Assembly (NCBI RefSeq): GCF_011065895.1
Contig: NZ_JAALCR010000005.1
Span: 62,001-126,000, forward strand
Direction: 5' to 3'
Source: Paludisphaera rhizosphaerae
Lineage (GTDB): Bacteria > Planctomycetota > Planctomycetia > Isosphaerales > Isosphaeraceae
Length of the DNA stretch: 64,000 nt
The notes beneath the pieces are model-generated. The model had not been told where the DNA came from, made no database searches, and worked only from the letters and a program-made list of their open reading frames with translations. Positions 18,235 to 26,209 of the stretch are shown here, piece after piece; within the stretch, counting starts at the first letter, position 1, and each line of letters starts with the position of its first letter. Both the position numbers and the translations under genes were made by a program.

Positions 18235-18652
18235 ATCTCGCTTCTGACCCGGACTTCCTGACGCGGACCCGACGCTCCCCGGGCCTCTGGGCGTCATTGT
18301 ACCGCATTCCCGGGATCGAAGACCCCAGGGTATGGAAGGTCCACGCCCCCACTCTCTTCGGACCGTGCGAAACCGTCCGAATCGATCCCTGTCCCGGACA
18401 ATCCCTTCCGCGCCGCCAAACTAAGTCGACCTGCTCTCTTCATTGCGACGGCAGCTTAATCAACCGCGAACAACGCTCAAGAAACGACGGCCGCGTTGTC
18501 TCTACGCATCACATGTTCAATCTGCTAACCGTAATGACACAGCTCACTTTTGCACGCGTTGAAATAACACTCAACGCCCTCGACCATGCACTACGTTACG
18601 GCGAAGACGAGAGATCCGACGACCTCAAGAAGCCGAAGAGTGCGTGAAACTA
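18235..18652. other. 418-bp AT-richer non-coding stretch left of the IS element
   Basis: Base composition here is visibly less GC-rich than that of surrounding genes. An open frame of about 116 codons exists on the plus strand but shows no family features or ribosome site. This stretch is probably what remains of the upstream region of the PEP-CTERM gene, now separated from it by the IS insertion. Confidence 0.4.
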
Positions 18653-19738
18653 GTGTCCTGAGTCGGAAGTCCGCTCGATAACCTTCTTGACGCGGTCGAG
18701 GATCAGGTCGGCGTCGGCGGTCCAGACGAACGGCTTGGGCGCGGCGTTGTGATGCTCCAGATACTCCCGGATCGCCGCCTCCAAGGCCGTCACGCTCCGG
18801 AAGGCTCCGCGGCGGATCCGCTTCTCGGTGATCTCGCCGAAGAACCGCTCCACCAGGTTCAGCCACGAGCCGCTGGTCGGCGTGAAGTGCAGATGGTATT
18901 CGGGGTGGCGGAGGAACCACCGCTTCACCGCCGCCGTCTTGTGCGTCCCGTAGTTGTCCAGGACCAGGTGGATCGCGACGCCGGGCTCGCGGACGAGCTT
19001 CGCGTCCAGCTCCTTGAGGAACTTGAGGAACTCCTGATGCCGGTGCCGTCGATGGCACTGGCCGATGACCTGGCCGGTGGCCACGTTCAGGGCCGCGAAC
19101 AGCGAGGTCGTGCCGTTGCGGACGTAGTCGTGGGTCGGCCGCTCGCCCGCGCCGGGCGTCATGGGCAGCAGCGGTTGCGTCCGGTCCAACGCCTGGACCT
19201 GGCTCTTCTCGTCGACGCACAGGACGATCGCCCGCTCCGGCGGGCTCATGTAGAGGCCGACGACGTCGCGGACCTTGTCGACGAAGTAGGGGTCGGTCGA
19301 CAGCTTGAACGACTCGGTGCGGTGCGGCTTCAGGCCGAAGGCCCGCCAGATCCGCCCGATCGACGATTGCGACAGCCCCTCGGCCCGGGCCATGCCGCGC
19401 GTGCTCCAGTGGGTGGCCGCCTTGGGCTTGGTCTCCAGCGTCTTGGTAACGACCCGCTCGACGTCGGCGTCGGTGATCGTCCGCGGGGAGCCCGGCCGGG
19501 GCTCATCGGCCAGGCCCTCCAGGCGGCGCGTAACAAACCGCTTCCTCCAGGTGCCGACGGTGGCCGCGCAGACGCCGAGCCTGGCGGCGACGGCCTTGTT
19601 GTCCAGGCCCTCGGCGCAGGCCAAGATGATGCGGGCGCGGGTGGCGAGGCGTTGAGTGCTCTTGGGTCGGCTCGCCCAGGTCTTCAGGGCCTGCCGCTCA
19701 TCGTCGCCGAGGATCAACTCGGCCGTCGGGCGTGCCAT
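18650..19738 (-). CDS. IS630 family transposase
   Basis: This is a 362-residue protein. An N-terminal helix-turn-helix domain (about residues 30-130; LGVCAATVGTWRKRFV) is followed by a DDE domain: CVDEKSQ (first Asp, near 190), LVLDNYGTHKT (second Asp, near 262) and WLNLVERFFGEI (Glu, near 297). The frame runs into the terminal inverted repeat, and its last residues TSDSGH are encoded there. The stop codon TAG is made of the TA target duplication plus one host base. The gene is intact with no frameshift. Confidence 0.95.
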   Translation of the reverse strand: MARPTAELILGDDERQALKTWASRPKSTQRLATRARIILACAEGLDNKAVAARLGVCAATVGTWRKRFVTRRLEGLADEPRPGSPRTITDADVERVVTKTLETKPKAATHWSTRGMARAEGLSQSSIGRIWRAFGLKPHRTESFKLSTDPYFVDKVRDVVGLYMSPPERAIVLCVDEKSQVQALDRTQPLLPMTPGAGERPTHDYVRNGTTSLFAALNVATGQVIGQCHRRHRHQEFLKFLKELDAKLVREPGVAIHLVLDNYGTHKTAAVKRWFLRHPEYHLHFTPTSGSWLNLVERFFGEITEKRIRRGAFRSVTALEAAIREYLEHHNAAPKPFVWTADADLILDRVKKVIERTSDSGH

Positions 19739-19819
19739 GCGTCGGTCTCCTTTGCCGAAACACTACCGGCCGATCGCTCCTGGCGCAAGATTATTCAACG
19801 GATTTCCGACTCAGGACAC
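18653..19819 (-). mobile_element. IS630-family insertion sequence, complete, about 1.17 kb
   Basis: Perfect 16-bp terminal inverted repeats GTGTCCTGAGTCGGAA lie at 18653-18668 and 19804-19819. Each is flanked by TA (18651-18652 and 19820-19821), the target duplication typical of IS630/Tc1-mariner elements. One intact transposase gene fills nearly the whole element. The insertion is 80 bp upstream of the PEP-CTERM start codon. The intact ends and gene indicate a recent or still mobile copy. Confidence 0.95.
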
Positions 19820-19902
19820 TAGGGGCTCTCTTCAAGTCGACGCTGTGGTCGCTTGGAACGTTCGACTCGTTCGCATCCCAGCTATCAGGAGCCTTCGCCA
19901 CA

Positions 19903-20595
19903 ATGATTCGTCACCTTCTTGCGTCGGCCGCTTTGCTCGTGTTGGCGGCAGCCGGATCGGCGCATGCCGCATCTTTCACCTACAGTCTGGACATTTCGGT
20001 CAACGGCGCAGCGCCGCTCGGCCTTGCAACCGCCACCATCGCCGACGCGGGCGCCAACACGGTCCAAATCACGATGGACCTCACCGGCATGCCCACTGGT
20101 CAGTTCGTCGACTCCTGGCTGTTCAACTTCGACGGCACCCAGTCCGCCCTGAACGCCCTGACGTTCACCTACAACGCCGGTCTCTCAACCGGCGCGAGCG
20201 CCGGCACCCCCGGCACGACCCTCAACGCCTACGGCAACAACAACACGTCCGGCTTCGGAAACAATTCGTCGGGGCTCATGGACATCTATTTCAACTTCCC
20301 CACCCCGCAAGGCAATCGGTTCAACGGCGGCGAGAAGGTTGTCTACGACGTCACCGGCACGGGCGTGACGGCTTCAATGTTCAACGTGACCAGCGCCCCG
20401 AACTACAACGCCAATGGTCCTTACTACACGGCTGCCCACATCGCGGGGATCGCTGACGGCTCCAGCACCACGAGCGGCGCCATCGGCGCCAATTCCGTCG
20501 GGTCCGTTCCCGAGCCGGCCTCGGTGGTTCTTGGCCTGATGGGGGCGATGGGCATCGGCGCCATCGCGTTCCGCCGGCGGCACGCGACCATCTGA
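19903..20595 (+). CDS. PEP-CTERM sorted exported protein
   Basis: This is a 230-residue protein starting MIRHLLASAALLVLAAAG (signal peptide, cleavage probably after SAHAA), with AGGAG upstream at about 11 nt. The mature part is rich in Asn, Gly, Ser and Thr, as is usual for this class. The C-terminus is a complete PEP-CTERM tag: VPEPASVV, a hydrophobic helix, then the basic RRR cluster. Such proteins are thought to be processed by an exosortase; none is encoded in this window. The IS630 element ends 83 bp before the start codon and may have removed the native promoter. A G-C rich hairpin follows the gene. Confidence 0.85.
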   Translation: MIRHLLASAALLVLAAAGSAHAASFTYSLDISVNGAAPLGLATATIADAGANTVQITMDLTGMPTGQFVDSWLFNFDGTQSALNALTFTYNAGLSTGASAGTPGTTLNAYGNNNTSGFGNNSSGLMDIYFNFPTPQGNRFNGGEKVVYDVTGTGVTASMFNVTSAPNYNANGPYYTAAHIAGIADGSSTTSGAIGANSVGSVPEPASVVLGLMGAMGIGAIAFRRRHATI

Positions 20596-20657
20596 TGGTC
20601 TTACCTCTGTGAAACCTCCCGCAGGCGATCACGGCTTCTCTGATCACTAGCAGGTCG

Positions 20658-20687
20658 GGGGCCGGTCAGCTCTGGCTGATCGGCCCC
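20658..20687 (+). terminator. intrinsic terminator-like hairpin after the PEP-CTERM gene
   Basis: GGGGCCGGTCAGC pairs with GCTGATCGGCCCC around a TCTG loop, with one G-T pair, followed by GCTTCATTTC. It lies 62 bp after the stop codon. Confidence 0.6.
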
Positions 20688-20731
20688 GCTTCATTTCGAA
20701 GCGTTTGTCGCGTGCCATGTCACAGCGTGAA

Positions 20732-20777
20732 CCCGCCGAACGACAGGCTCGCCCCGCGCAAGCTCAATAACGCCATG
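20732..20777 (-). pseudogene. 46-bp remnant of the ABC-F gene start (direct repeat, right copy)
   Basis: It repeats the start codon and first 15 codons of the ABC-F gene at 18189-18234, reading MALLSLRGASLSFGG with Val-9 changed to Ala. Beyond both edges of the 46 bp the sequences are unrelated. It cannot encode a functional protein. It is either a trace of a duplication or the far repeat left by insertion of the intervening islet. Confidence 0.75.
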
Positions 20778-20857
20778 TTTCGACTTCGAGTCGGACCACG
20801 AACCCGCCCCCGACCGGCGAACCGGACGCACCGAGACATCGTAACGAAAACGCGTCG

Positions 20858-21580
20858 TTACGGCCTCGGCATGGAGAACGCCAGGCCCATCGCGCAGTTT
20901 CTCCCGAACAGTATGGACGACCCAGCGTTCCCACAACTGGCGAACCAGTGTTGCAACGGAGTCTGCCCCTCAATCGCCTGGATGAACTGCTCCATGGTCA
21001 GTCGCTGGGAGGGAAACCTGACCAGTTGATCGTCGATCCGTCCTTGCGGGTCCTCACCGATCATGTAGATGAACGCGCTGCCCGAGCTGACGGGCGACGG
21101 CCGGTCGAGACCGAACTCCCACGGGCTTCGCAACTCGGCGACGGCCATCTCCAGCTTGGGCAGGGCGATGAGCTGGGCTTTCTTCCGTTCGATCGTCTTG
21201 ACGGGTGCGTAATACGCGGCGACCACGATCGCGGCTAGGACGACGGCCGGCGCGATCCGACCAATCCCGGCGCCCACCCTCAGTGGACGCGCCGCCAGCA
21301 AGGCCCCGCACGCCAGAAAGGCGAGGTGATAGGGTTTCGAGGCGACGACCGCGACCAGGCCGATCACCGCGGCGACCAGAACGCCCTGGGTCGTGGAGAG
21401 GGTGGCCCTCGCGGGATGACCGAGTGAATCGATGTGGCCGCCTCGGTCTGACCACCAAAGCGCCAGAAGCACGCCGACGACGAGGAGAACCAGAGGGTAT
21501 TCCAGCGCCGCCACAACGACCAACACGGTAATCGCCGCGGCGTCCAGGGCACGCAACAAGGTCGTCAAGGACTTCGCCAT
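20858..21580 (-). CDS. membrane protein of unknown function
   Basis: This is a 240-residue protein starting MAKSLTTLLRALD. About four to five hydrophobic segments occupy the first 125 residues (AAAITVLVVVAALEYPLVLLV and following). The C-terminal 110 residues are soluble, with MEQFIQAIEGQTPLQHW and two Cys (ASCGNAG, GRNCAMG). I recognise no family. It is transcribed away from the acidic small protein at 21709 across a 128-bp shared spacer. Confidence 0.6.
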   Translation of the reverse strand: MAKSLTTLLRALDAAAITVLVVVAALEYPLVLLVVGVLLALWWSDRGGHIDSLGHPARATLSTTQGVLVAAVIGLVAVVASKPYHLAFLACGALLAARPLRVGAGIGRIAPAVVLAAIVVAAYYAPVKTIERKKAQLIALPKLEMAVAELRSPWEFGLDRPSPVSSGSAFIYMIGEDPQGRIDDQLVRFPSQRLTMEQFIQAIEGQTPLQHWFASCGNAGSSILFGRNCAMGLAFSMPRP

Positions 21581-21650
21581 AACGCCTCCGGGAACCGGAA
21601 CACGATCCTTGGCCTGGAAATTCGGCTCAACGTCCGGTTGAACTTTCGTC

Positions 21651-21656
21651 TATAAT
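21651..21656 (+). promoter_or_regulatory. candidate -10 element TATAAT
   Basis: A perfect TATAAT stands out in this GC-rich spacer 53 bp upstream of the small gene at 21709. No good -35 hexamer is found at 16-18 bp, so this is a weak call. Confidence 0.3.
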
Positions 21657-21708
21657 CATTGTACCTCGCCTCCCAAACCGCCTCCAAAGCCAGGTTGTAC
21701 TTCGTTCC

Positions 21709-22080
21709 ATGCTCGCCCCGCTCCTCTGCCTGCTCGGTCTGACGCTCATCAGCCAGGACGGTTCCTCCGTCTCGGTCGGAGCCGTCGTCCGCGCGCCTGA
21801 GGTTCGGTCCATCGAGCGGACGGAGGTCGCAACCGGGTCGACGACCTCCACCCCCCTCGACGACGAGGTGGAGGACTACCCCGAAGAGCCCGAGGGTGAG
21901 GACGACGAGGACCCGGGCGATGCCGTGGACCACACCAAGGGACGCTCGGCGACGGCGGCCCTGATCGCAGCGCCGGTGCTTCTCGGATTCATCGCCGCCT
22001 CCCCTCCCCTTTCCTTCCGCGAGACCTCCGCACACCCCAGGGGCGTGCCGCTGAGCCTCCTCTGCCGGCTCCTGTTCTGA
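21709..22080 (+). CDS. small acidic protein with hydrophobic ends, function unknown
   Basis: This is a 123-residue open frame starting MLAPLLCLLGLTLIS, which could be a signal peptide. The middle (about residues 50-75) is strongly acidic (DDEVEDYPEEPEGEDDEDPGD), and a second hydrophobic stretch follows (TAALIAAPVLLGFIAA). No family is recognised. It lies 234 bp upstream of czcA with a dispersed repeat in between, so co-transcription is uncertain. The acidic stretch could bind metal cations, which would suit the neighbour, but this is speculation. It may not be a real gene. Confidence 0.4.
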   Translation: MLAPLLCLLGLTLISQDGSSVSVGAVVRAPEVRSIERTEVATGSTTSTPLDDEVEDYPEEPEGEDDEDPGDAVDHTKGRSATAALIAAPVLLGFIAASPPLSFRETSAHPRGVPLSLLCRLLF

Positions 22081-22163
22081 GACGAGACGGCGAAATCGTC
22101 TGCGCGGGCCCTCCTCTTCGGCGCCTGTACATCCGCCGCAGCGATTTCGACGCAAAGCCGATT

Positions 22164-22209
22164 CCCCCTCATCCGGCCTTCGGCCACCTTCCCCCGCGAG
22201 GGGTGAAGG
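22164..22209. repeat. dispersed CCCCCTCATCCGGCC-type repeat, copy 1
   Basis: The sequence CCCCCTCATCCGGCCTTCGG continues with CCACCTTCCCCC and a short inverted GGGGTGAAGG. Related copies lie at 61979-62131. Motifs of this kind occur in spacers of many high-GC genomes. It sits between the acidic small gene and czcA. Confidence 0.6.
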
Positions 22210-22314
22210 CCGATATGGTCTCGGATCCTGGATGTTGAAGGCTTCCGGCCGCCCTATCTCCGCGCGCGGCCAGCGTTCCTCACGTCTCATCTCCCACGGA
22301 GTCTTCGCCGAGTC

Positions 22315-25300
22315 ATGTTCGATCGTCTCATCAACGGCGCCTTGAACAACCGATCGCTGGTCGTCCTGGCCCTGGCCGCTCTGATCGCGGTGGGGGCGAA
22401 TTCGCTCCTGAACCTGCCGATCGACGCGGTCCCCGACATCACCAACGTCCAGGTGATGGCCCTCACCAACGCCCCGGCTCTAGGGCCGGAGGAAGTGGAG
22501 CAGTTCATCACGGTTCCCGTCGAGAACGAGATGAACGGCATCCCCTACGTTCAGGAGGTGCGGTCGTTCTCGCAGCTAGGCATCTCGGGCGTGACCGTCG
22601 TGTTCGAGGAAGGGACCGACATCTACTGGGCCCGCCAGCAGGTCAATGAACGGCTGGGGCAGATCACCGCCGACATCCCGCCGGACTTCGGCCGCCCTGA
22701 AATCGGCCCCGTCGCCACCGGCCTCGGCGAGATCTTCCAGTTCGAGGTCCGCAACGCCCCCGACGCCGAGCACCCCCGCTCGCTGATGGAACTGCGGACG
22801 ATCCTGGACTGGGAGGTCGCCCGGCCGTTGAAGACGGTCCCCGGCGTCGTCGAGGTCAACCCGTTCGGCGGCGAGTTGAAGACCTACGAGGTCACCATCG
22901 ACCCCATGCGGCTCACCGCCCGCAACATCTCGATGGACAAGGTCTTCGACGCCATCCGCCGCAACAACGCCAACACCGGCGGCGGCTACATCGAGCGCAG
23001 CGGCCAGCAGCGCGTGATCCGGATGGTCGGACTGATCGGCGACCTGGAGGCGCTCAACGACGTCGTCGTCGATACCAGCGTGAGCGGAACGCCGATCCTG
23101 GTCCGCGACGTCGGCGAAGCTCGTTACGCTCCCATGATCCGCACGGGCGCCGTCACTCGTGACGGTCGCGGCGAGGCCGCGACGGCCACCGTGCTGATGC
23201 TCTCCGGCCAGAACTCGCGCGTGGTCGTCGACCGGATCAAGGCGAAGATCGCCGAGATCCAGGAGACTCTCCCCCCGGGCGTGATCGTCGAGCCCTTCTA
23301 CGACCGTGCGTCGCTCATCGAGCGGACCATCGCCACCGTCGCCCGCAACCTGACCGAGGGCGGCGTGCTGGTCGTCGCGGTGCTCCTGATCCTGCTGGGC
23401 AACCTGACCGCCGGTCTGATCGTGGCCTCGGCGATCCCGCTCTCGATGCTCTTCGCGGGGAACCTGATGCTGGCCTCGGGGATCGCCGGCAGTTTGATGA
23501 GCCTGGGCGCGCTCGACTTCGGCTTGATCGTCGACAGCGCCGTGATCGTCATCGAGAACTGCGTGAGTCGACTGGCCCACGCGAGCCCCCGCGAGAACGC
23601 CGTGGAGGTCGTCCGCCGCGCGACGCTGGAGGTCCGCAAGCCGGTGGTTTTCGGCGTGGCGATCATCACGATGGTCCACCTGCCGATTCTGGCGCTGGAG
23701 GGTGTCGAGGGGAAGATGTTCCGGCCGATGGCATTGACGGTCGTCTTCGCCCTCATCGGCTCGCTGCTGCTCTCGCTGACGGCCACGCCCGTCCTGGCGT
23801 CGTTCTTCCTCAAGCCGGGAACGGCCGAACGCGACACGCTCCCGATCCGGATCGCCAAACGGTTGTACAAGCCGACGCTCAACTGGGCCGTGAATCGGCC
23901 GTACGTCGTGGCGATCTCGGCGGCCCTGGCGCTGGCGGCCGCCGTCCCCTTCGGGATGCAGCTCGGCGGCGAGTTCATCCCCCAGCTCGACGAGGGAGAC
24001 CTCGTCGTCGTCCTGATTCGTCCGCCGGATGCCTCGCTTTCCGAGGGCCTTGAGGGAACCACCCGGTTCGAGAAGGCGCTCCATGAGAAGCTGCCGGACG
24101 TCATCCGCACCGTCGTCAGCCGCACTGGCCGACCAGAGATCGGCATCGATCCGGCGGGCGTGAACCTCACCGACGTCTTCGTCCTGCTGAAGCCCTCCGA
24201 CGACTGGCACTCGGTCCACTCGAAGGATGAGCTGATCGACCGGATCAATGAGATCGCCGCCGATGTCTTGCCCGGAACGTTCCTCAGCTTCACACAGCCG
24301 ATCCAACTTCGGTTCAACGACCTACTCGCTGGCGTCCGGGCCGACGTCGGCATCAGCCTGTTCGGCGACGACCTGGACGTGCTCCAGGAGAAGGCCGACG
24401 CCATCGCCGCCGTGCTCCAGAAGATCCCCGGCGCGACCGACGTGAAGGCCCAGGAACTCGGCGGCCTGCCGTTCCTGAAAATCACGATCGACCGCGATCG
24501 GATCGCTCGCTACGGCATCGACGCGGCCGACGTGCTCGACGTCGGCACGGCGCTTGGCGGCAAGATCGTCGGCCAGGTCGTCGAGGGCCAGCGACGGTTC
24601 GACCTGGTCGTCCGCGTCTCGCCGGAGATGCGCAAGGACGCCCAGGCCATCGGCCAACTCCGCATCCGAGACGCTCAGAACCGCCTGATCCCGCTCCAGG
24701 ACGTGGCCGACGTCGAGAACGTCGACGGCGTCTACGAAATCTGGCGGAAGGACCGTAGACGTCGCGTGATGATCCAGGCCAACGTCCGCGGCCGCGACCT
24801 GGCCAGCTTCGTCAACGAGGCCCAGGAGAAGGTGAAGGAGCAGATCTCCCTGCCGAGATCCTACGTGCTTCAGTGGGGTGGTACGTTCGAGAACCTCCAG
24901 TCAGCCACCCAGCGGCTGACGATCGTCGTGCCGGTGGCACTGCTGGGGATTTTCCTGCTCCTCTATGCGACGTTCCAGTCGATCGGCCTGGGCCTGTTGA
25001 TCTTCCTCTCCGTGCCGCTGGGGGCGATCGGTGGGGTGATGGCGCTCTGGCTGCGGGACTTGAACTTCAGCATTTCGGCGGGCGTCGGCTTCATCGCGCT
25101 CTCGGGCGTGGCGGTGCTCGACGGCCTGGTGCTGGTCTCGGCGATCCGTCAGCTCATCGAGGACGGCGAACCCACTCGCGAGGCCGTTCGAAACGCCTCG
25201 ATGTCTCGTCTAAGGCCGATCCTGATGACGGGCCTGGTCGCCAGTCTGGGGTTCGTCCCGATGGCCTTCTCCCACGGCTCCGGCGCCGAGGTCCAGCGCC

Positions 25301-25464
25301 CGCTGGCGACAGTCGTCATCGGCGGCATCCTCACCAGCACCCTGCTGAAACTGATCGTCATCCCGGCCATCTACCCGTGGTTCGACCCGGGCGTCCCCAA
25401 GCCGCAGGAGTCTTCCGCAGAAGACGACCTCCTGGCCGCGGGCGGCACGAGCGGCGGACACTGA
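22315..25464 (+). CDS. czcA: CzcA/CusA-type heavy-metal RND efflux pump
   Basis: This is a 1049-residue inner-membrane RND transporter of normal length. The N-terminus (NRSLVVLALAALIAVG, LPIDAVPDITNVQV) is characteristic of the HME subfamily. The proton-relay motif DFGLIVDSAVIVIEN lies in TM4 (near residue 400). Twelve membrane segments with two large periplasmic loops are evident. Such pumps work with a periplasmic adaptor (CzcB) and an outer-membrane channel (CzcC), neither of which is encoded within this window. Substrate could be Co/Zn/Cd/Ni or Cu/Ag; I cannot decide. A very strong hairpin follows 20 bp after the stop codon. Confidence 0.93.
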   Translation: MFDRLINGALNNRSLVVLALAALIAVGANSLLNLPIDAVPDITNVQVMALTNAPALGPEEVEQFITVPVENEMNGIPYVQEVRSFSQLGISGVTVVFEEGTDIYWARQQVNERLGQITADIPPDFGRPEIGPVATGLGEIFQFEVRNAPDAEHPRSLMELRTILDWEVARPLKTVPGVVEVNPFGGELKTYEVTIDPMRLTARNISMDKVFDAIRRNNANTGGGYIERSGQQRVIRMVGLIGDLEALNDVVVDTSVSGTPILVRDVGEARYAPMIRTGAVTRDGRGEAATATVLMLSGQNSRVVVDRIKAKIAEIQETLPPGVIVEPFYDRASLIERTIATVARNLTEGGVLVVAVLLILLGNLTAGLIVASAIPLSMLFAGNLMLASGIAGSLMSLGALDFGLIVDSAVIVIENCVSRLAHASPRENAVEVVRRATLEVRKPVVFGVAIITMVHLPILALEGVEGKMFRPMALTVVFALIGSLLLSLTATPVLASFFLKPGTAERDTLPIRIAKRLYKPTLNWAVNRPYVVAISAALALAAAVPFGMQLGGEFIPQLDEGDLVVVLIRPPDASLSEGLEGTTRFEKALHEKLPDVIRTVVSRTGRPEIGIDPAGVNLTDVFVLLKPSDDWHSVHSKDELIDRINEIAADVLPGTFLSFTQPIQLRFNDLLAGVRADVGISLFGDDLDVLQEKADAIAAVLQKIPGATDVKAQELGGLPFLKITIDRDRIARYGIDAADVLDVGTALGGKIVGQVVEGQRRFDLVVRVSPEMRKDAQAIGQLRIRDAQNRLIPLQDVADVENVDGVYEIWRKDRRRRVMIQANVRGRDLASFVNEAQEKVKEQISLPRSYVLQWGGTFENLQSATQRLTIVVPVALLGIFLLLYATFQSIGLGLLIFLSVPLGAIGGVMALWLRDLNFSISAGVGFIALSGVAVLDGLVLVSAIRQLIEDGEPTREAVRNASMSRLRPILMTGLVASLGFVPMAFSHGSGAEVQRPLATVVIGGILTSTLLKLIVIPAIYPWFDPGVPKPQESSAEDDLLAAGGTSGGH

Positions 25465-25484
25465 CGCGGCAAGGTTGGCGATCG

Positions 25485-25524
25485 GCGGCTGGCCTCGGGA
25501 ACTCTCGTTCCCGAGGCCAGCCGC
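25485..25524. terminator. 18-bp perfect hairpin between czcA and the convergent DUF1569 gene
   Basis: GCGGCTGGCCTCGGGAAC is inversely repeated after a TCTC loop with no mismatch. It lies 20 bp after the czcA stop and 23 bp from the stop of the opposite gene, so it is suitable as a shared terminator. There is no U-tract. Confidence 0.65.
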
Positions 25525-25547
25525 GCTGATTGCAGCGATACCTCGCG

Positions 25548-26012
25548 TCAGGAAGCCTCGTCGATCGTCGGAATCGCGAAGCTCAGATGGTGGGCGCAAT
25601 GGACGCAGACGAGGCGGTTCCACTGGTCTCTGGACAGTGTTCCGAACAGTCGATGCGGCGCGAATGGGCCGGGGGCCGCGGCGAAATCCGCGAGCGTCTG
25701 GCGCAGGAACCTCGCCGCCTCGCGAGCGTCCATGTCTTCCGGAGGTGCAAGCCCGCCGGGGAGCGAGATCCCTTCGGGAAGGACGCCCGTTGAGAGCACG
25801 CGGTCGCGCTGCTCCTCGCTGACGCGCAGGGAGGTGTCGTGAGGACCGTTGACGGGTGCGTTCAGAATCCGTCGGGTCACGGTCGCCAGGTGGTTGCAGA
25901 TCTGCCCCAGCGTCCACGAGCCGACCGTGGAACAGCCTTCAAGCAGGCGGGCGACCTCGTCGTTGATCTCGTCGAAGTTGCGGAATTGCAGGGAGCGTCG
26001 TCCAGAGGTCAT
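25548..26012 (-). CDS. DUF1569 (DinB-like) family protein
   Basis: This is a 154-residue protein. The pattern WTLGQICNHLATVTRRIL near residue 33 and the C-terminal DQWNRLVCVHCAHHLSF match DUF1569, a four-helix DinB/YfiT-like fold with His ligands (H42, H138 and H141 by my count) that may bind a metal. The enzymatic role is unknown; other branches of this fold are thiol-dependent transferases. It is a stand-alone gene, convergent with czcA. Confidence 0.8.
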   Translation of the reverse strand: MTSGRRSLQFRNFDEINDEVARLLEGCSTVGSWTLGQICNHLATVTRRILNAPVNGPHDTSLRVSEEQRDRVLSTGVLPEGISLPGGLAPPEDMDAREAARFLRQTLADFAAAPGPFAPHRLFGTLSRDQWNRLVCVHCAHHLSFAIPTIDEAS

Positions 26013-26112
26013 GGGTCGTCCTCGGCTCGTTCGGGTTCCAGGCCCAGATCGACGCCCATGCTAACGATTCGCCGACGCCCCGCCAGCCCCGGAACGTTCA
26101 GACCTCAAACGC

Positions 26113-26146
26113 GAAGCCGACCGGTCAGCTTCGACCGGTCGGCTTC
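26113..26146 (-). terminator. 14-bp perfect hairpin after the LEPR-XLL gene
   Basis: GAAGCCGACCGGTC pairs with GACCGGTCGGCTTC around a 6-nt loop. On the minus strand it lies 64 bp after the stop of the gene ending at 26210 and is followed by GCGTTTGAGG. Confidence 0.6.
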
Positions 26147-26209
26147 TCCCCAACGCCGGCGTCGGCGGGGTTGAGTCGAACGTTCCGAGTTGGTCCCCGA
26201 CGGCCCGGA

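Noticed and set aside
18297-18647. A plus-strand open frame of 116 codons left of the IS element
   Set aside because: It has no Shine-Dalgarno sequence or domain and covers the AT-rich spacer; it is probably chance.
22576-24306. A minus-strand open frame of 576 codons inside czcA
   Set aside because: It is opposite the RND pump, very rich in Asp, Arg and Gln, a typical antisense artefact.
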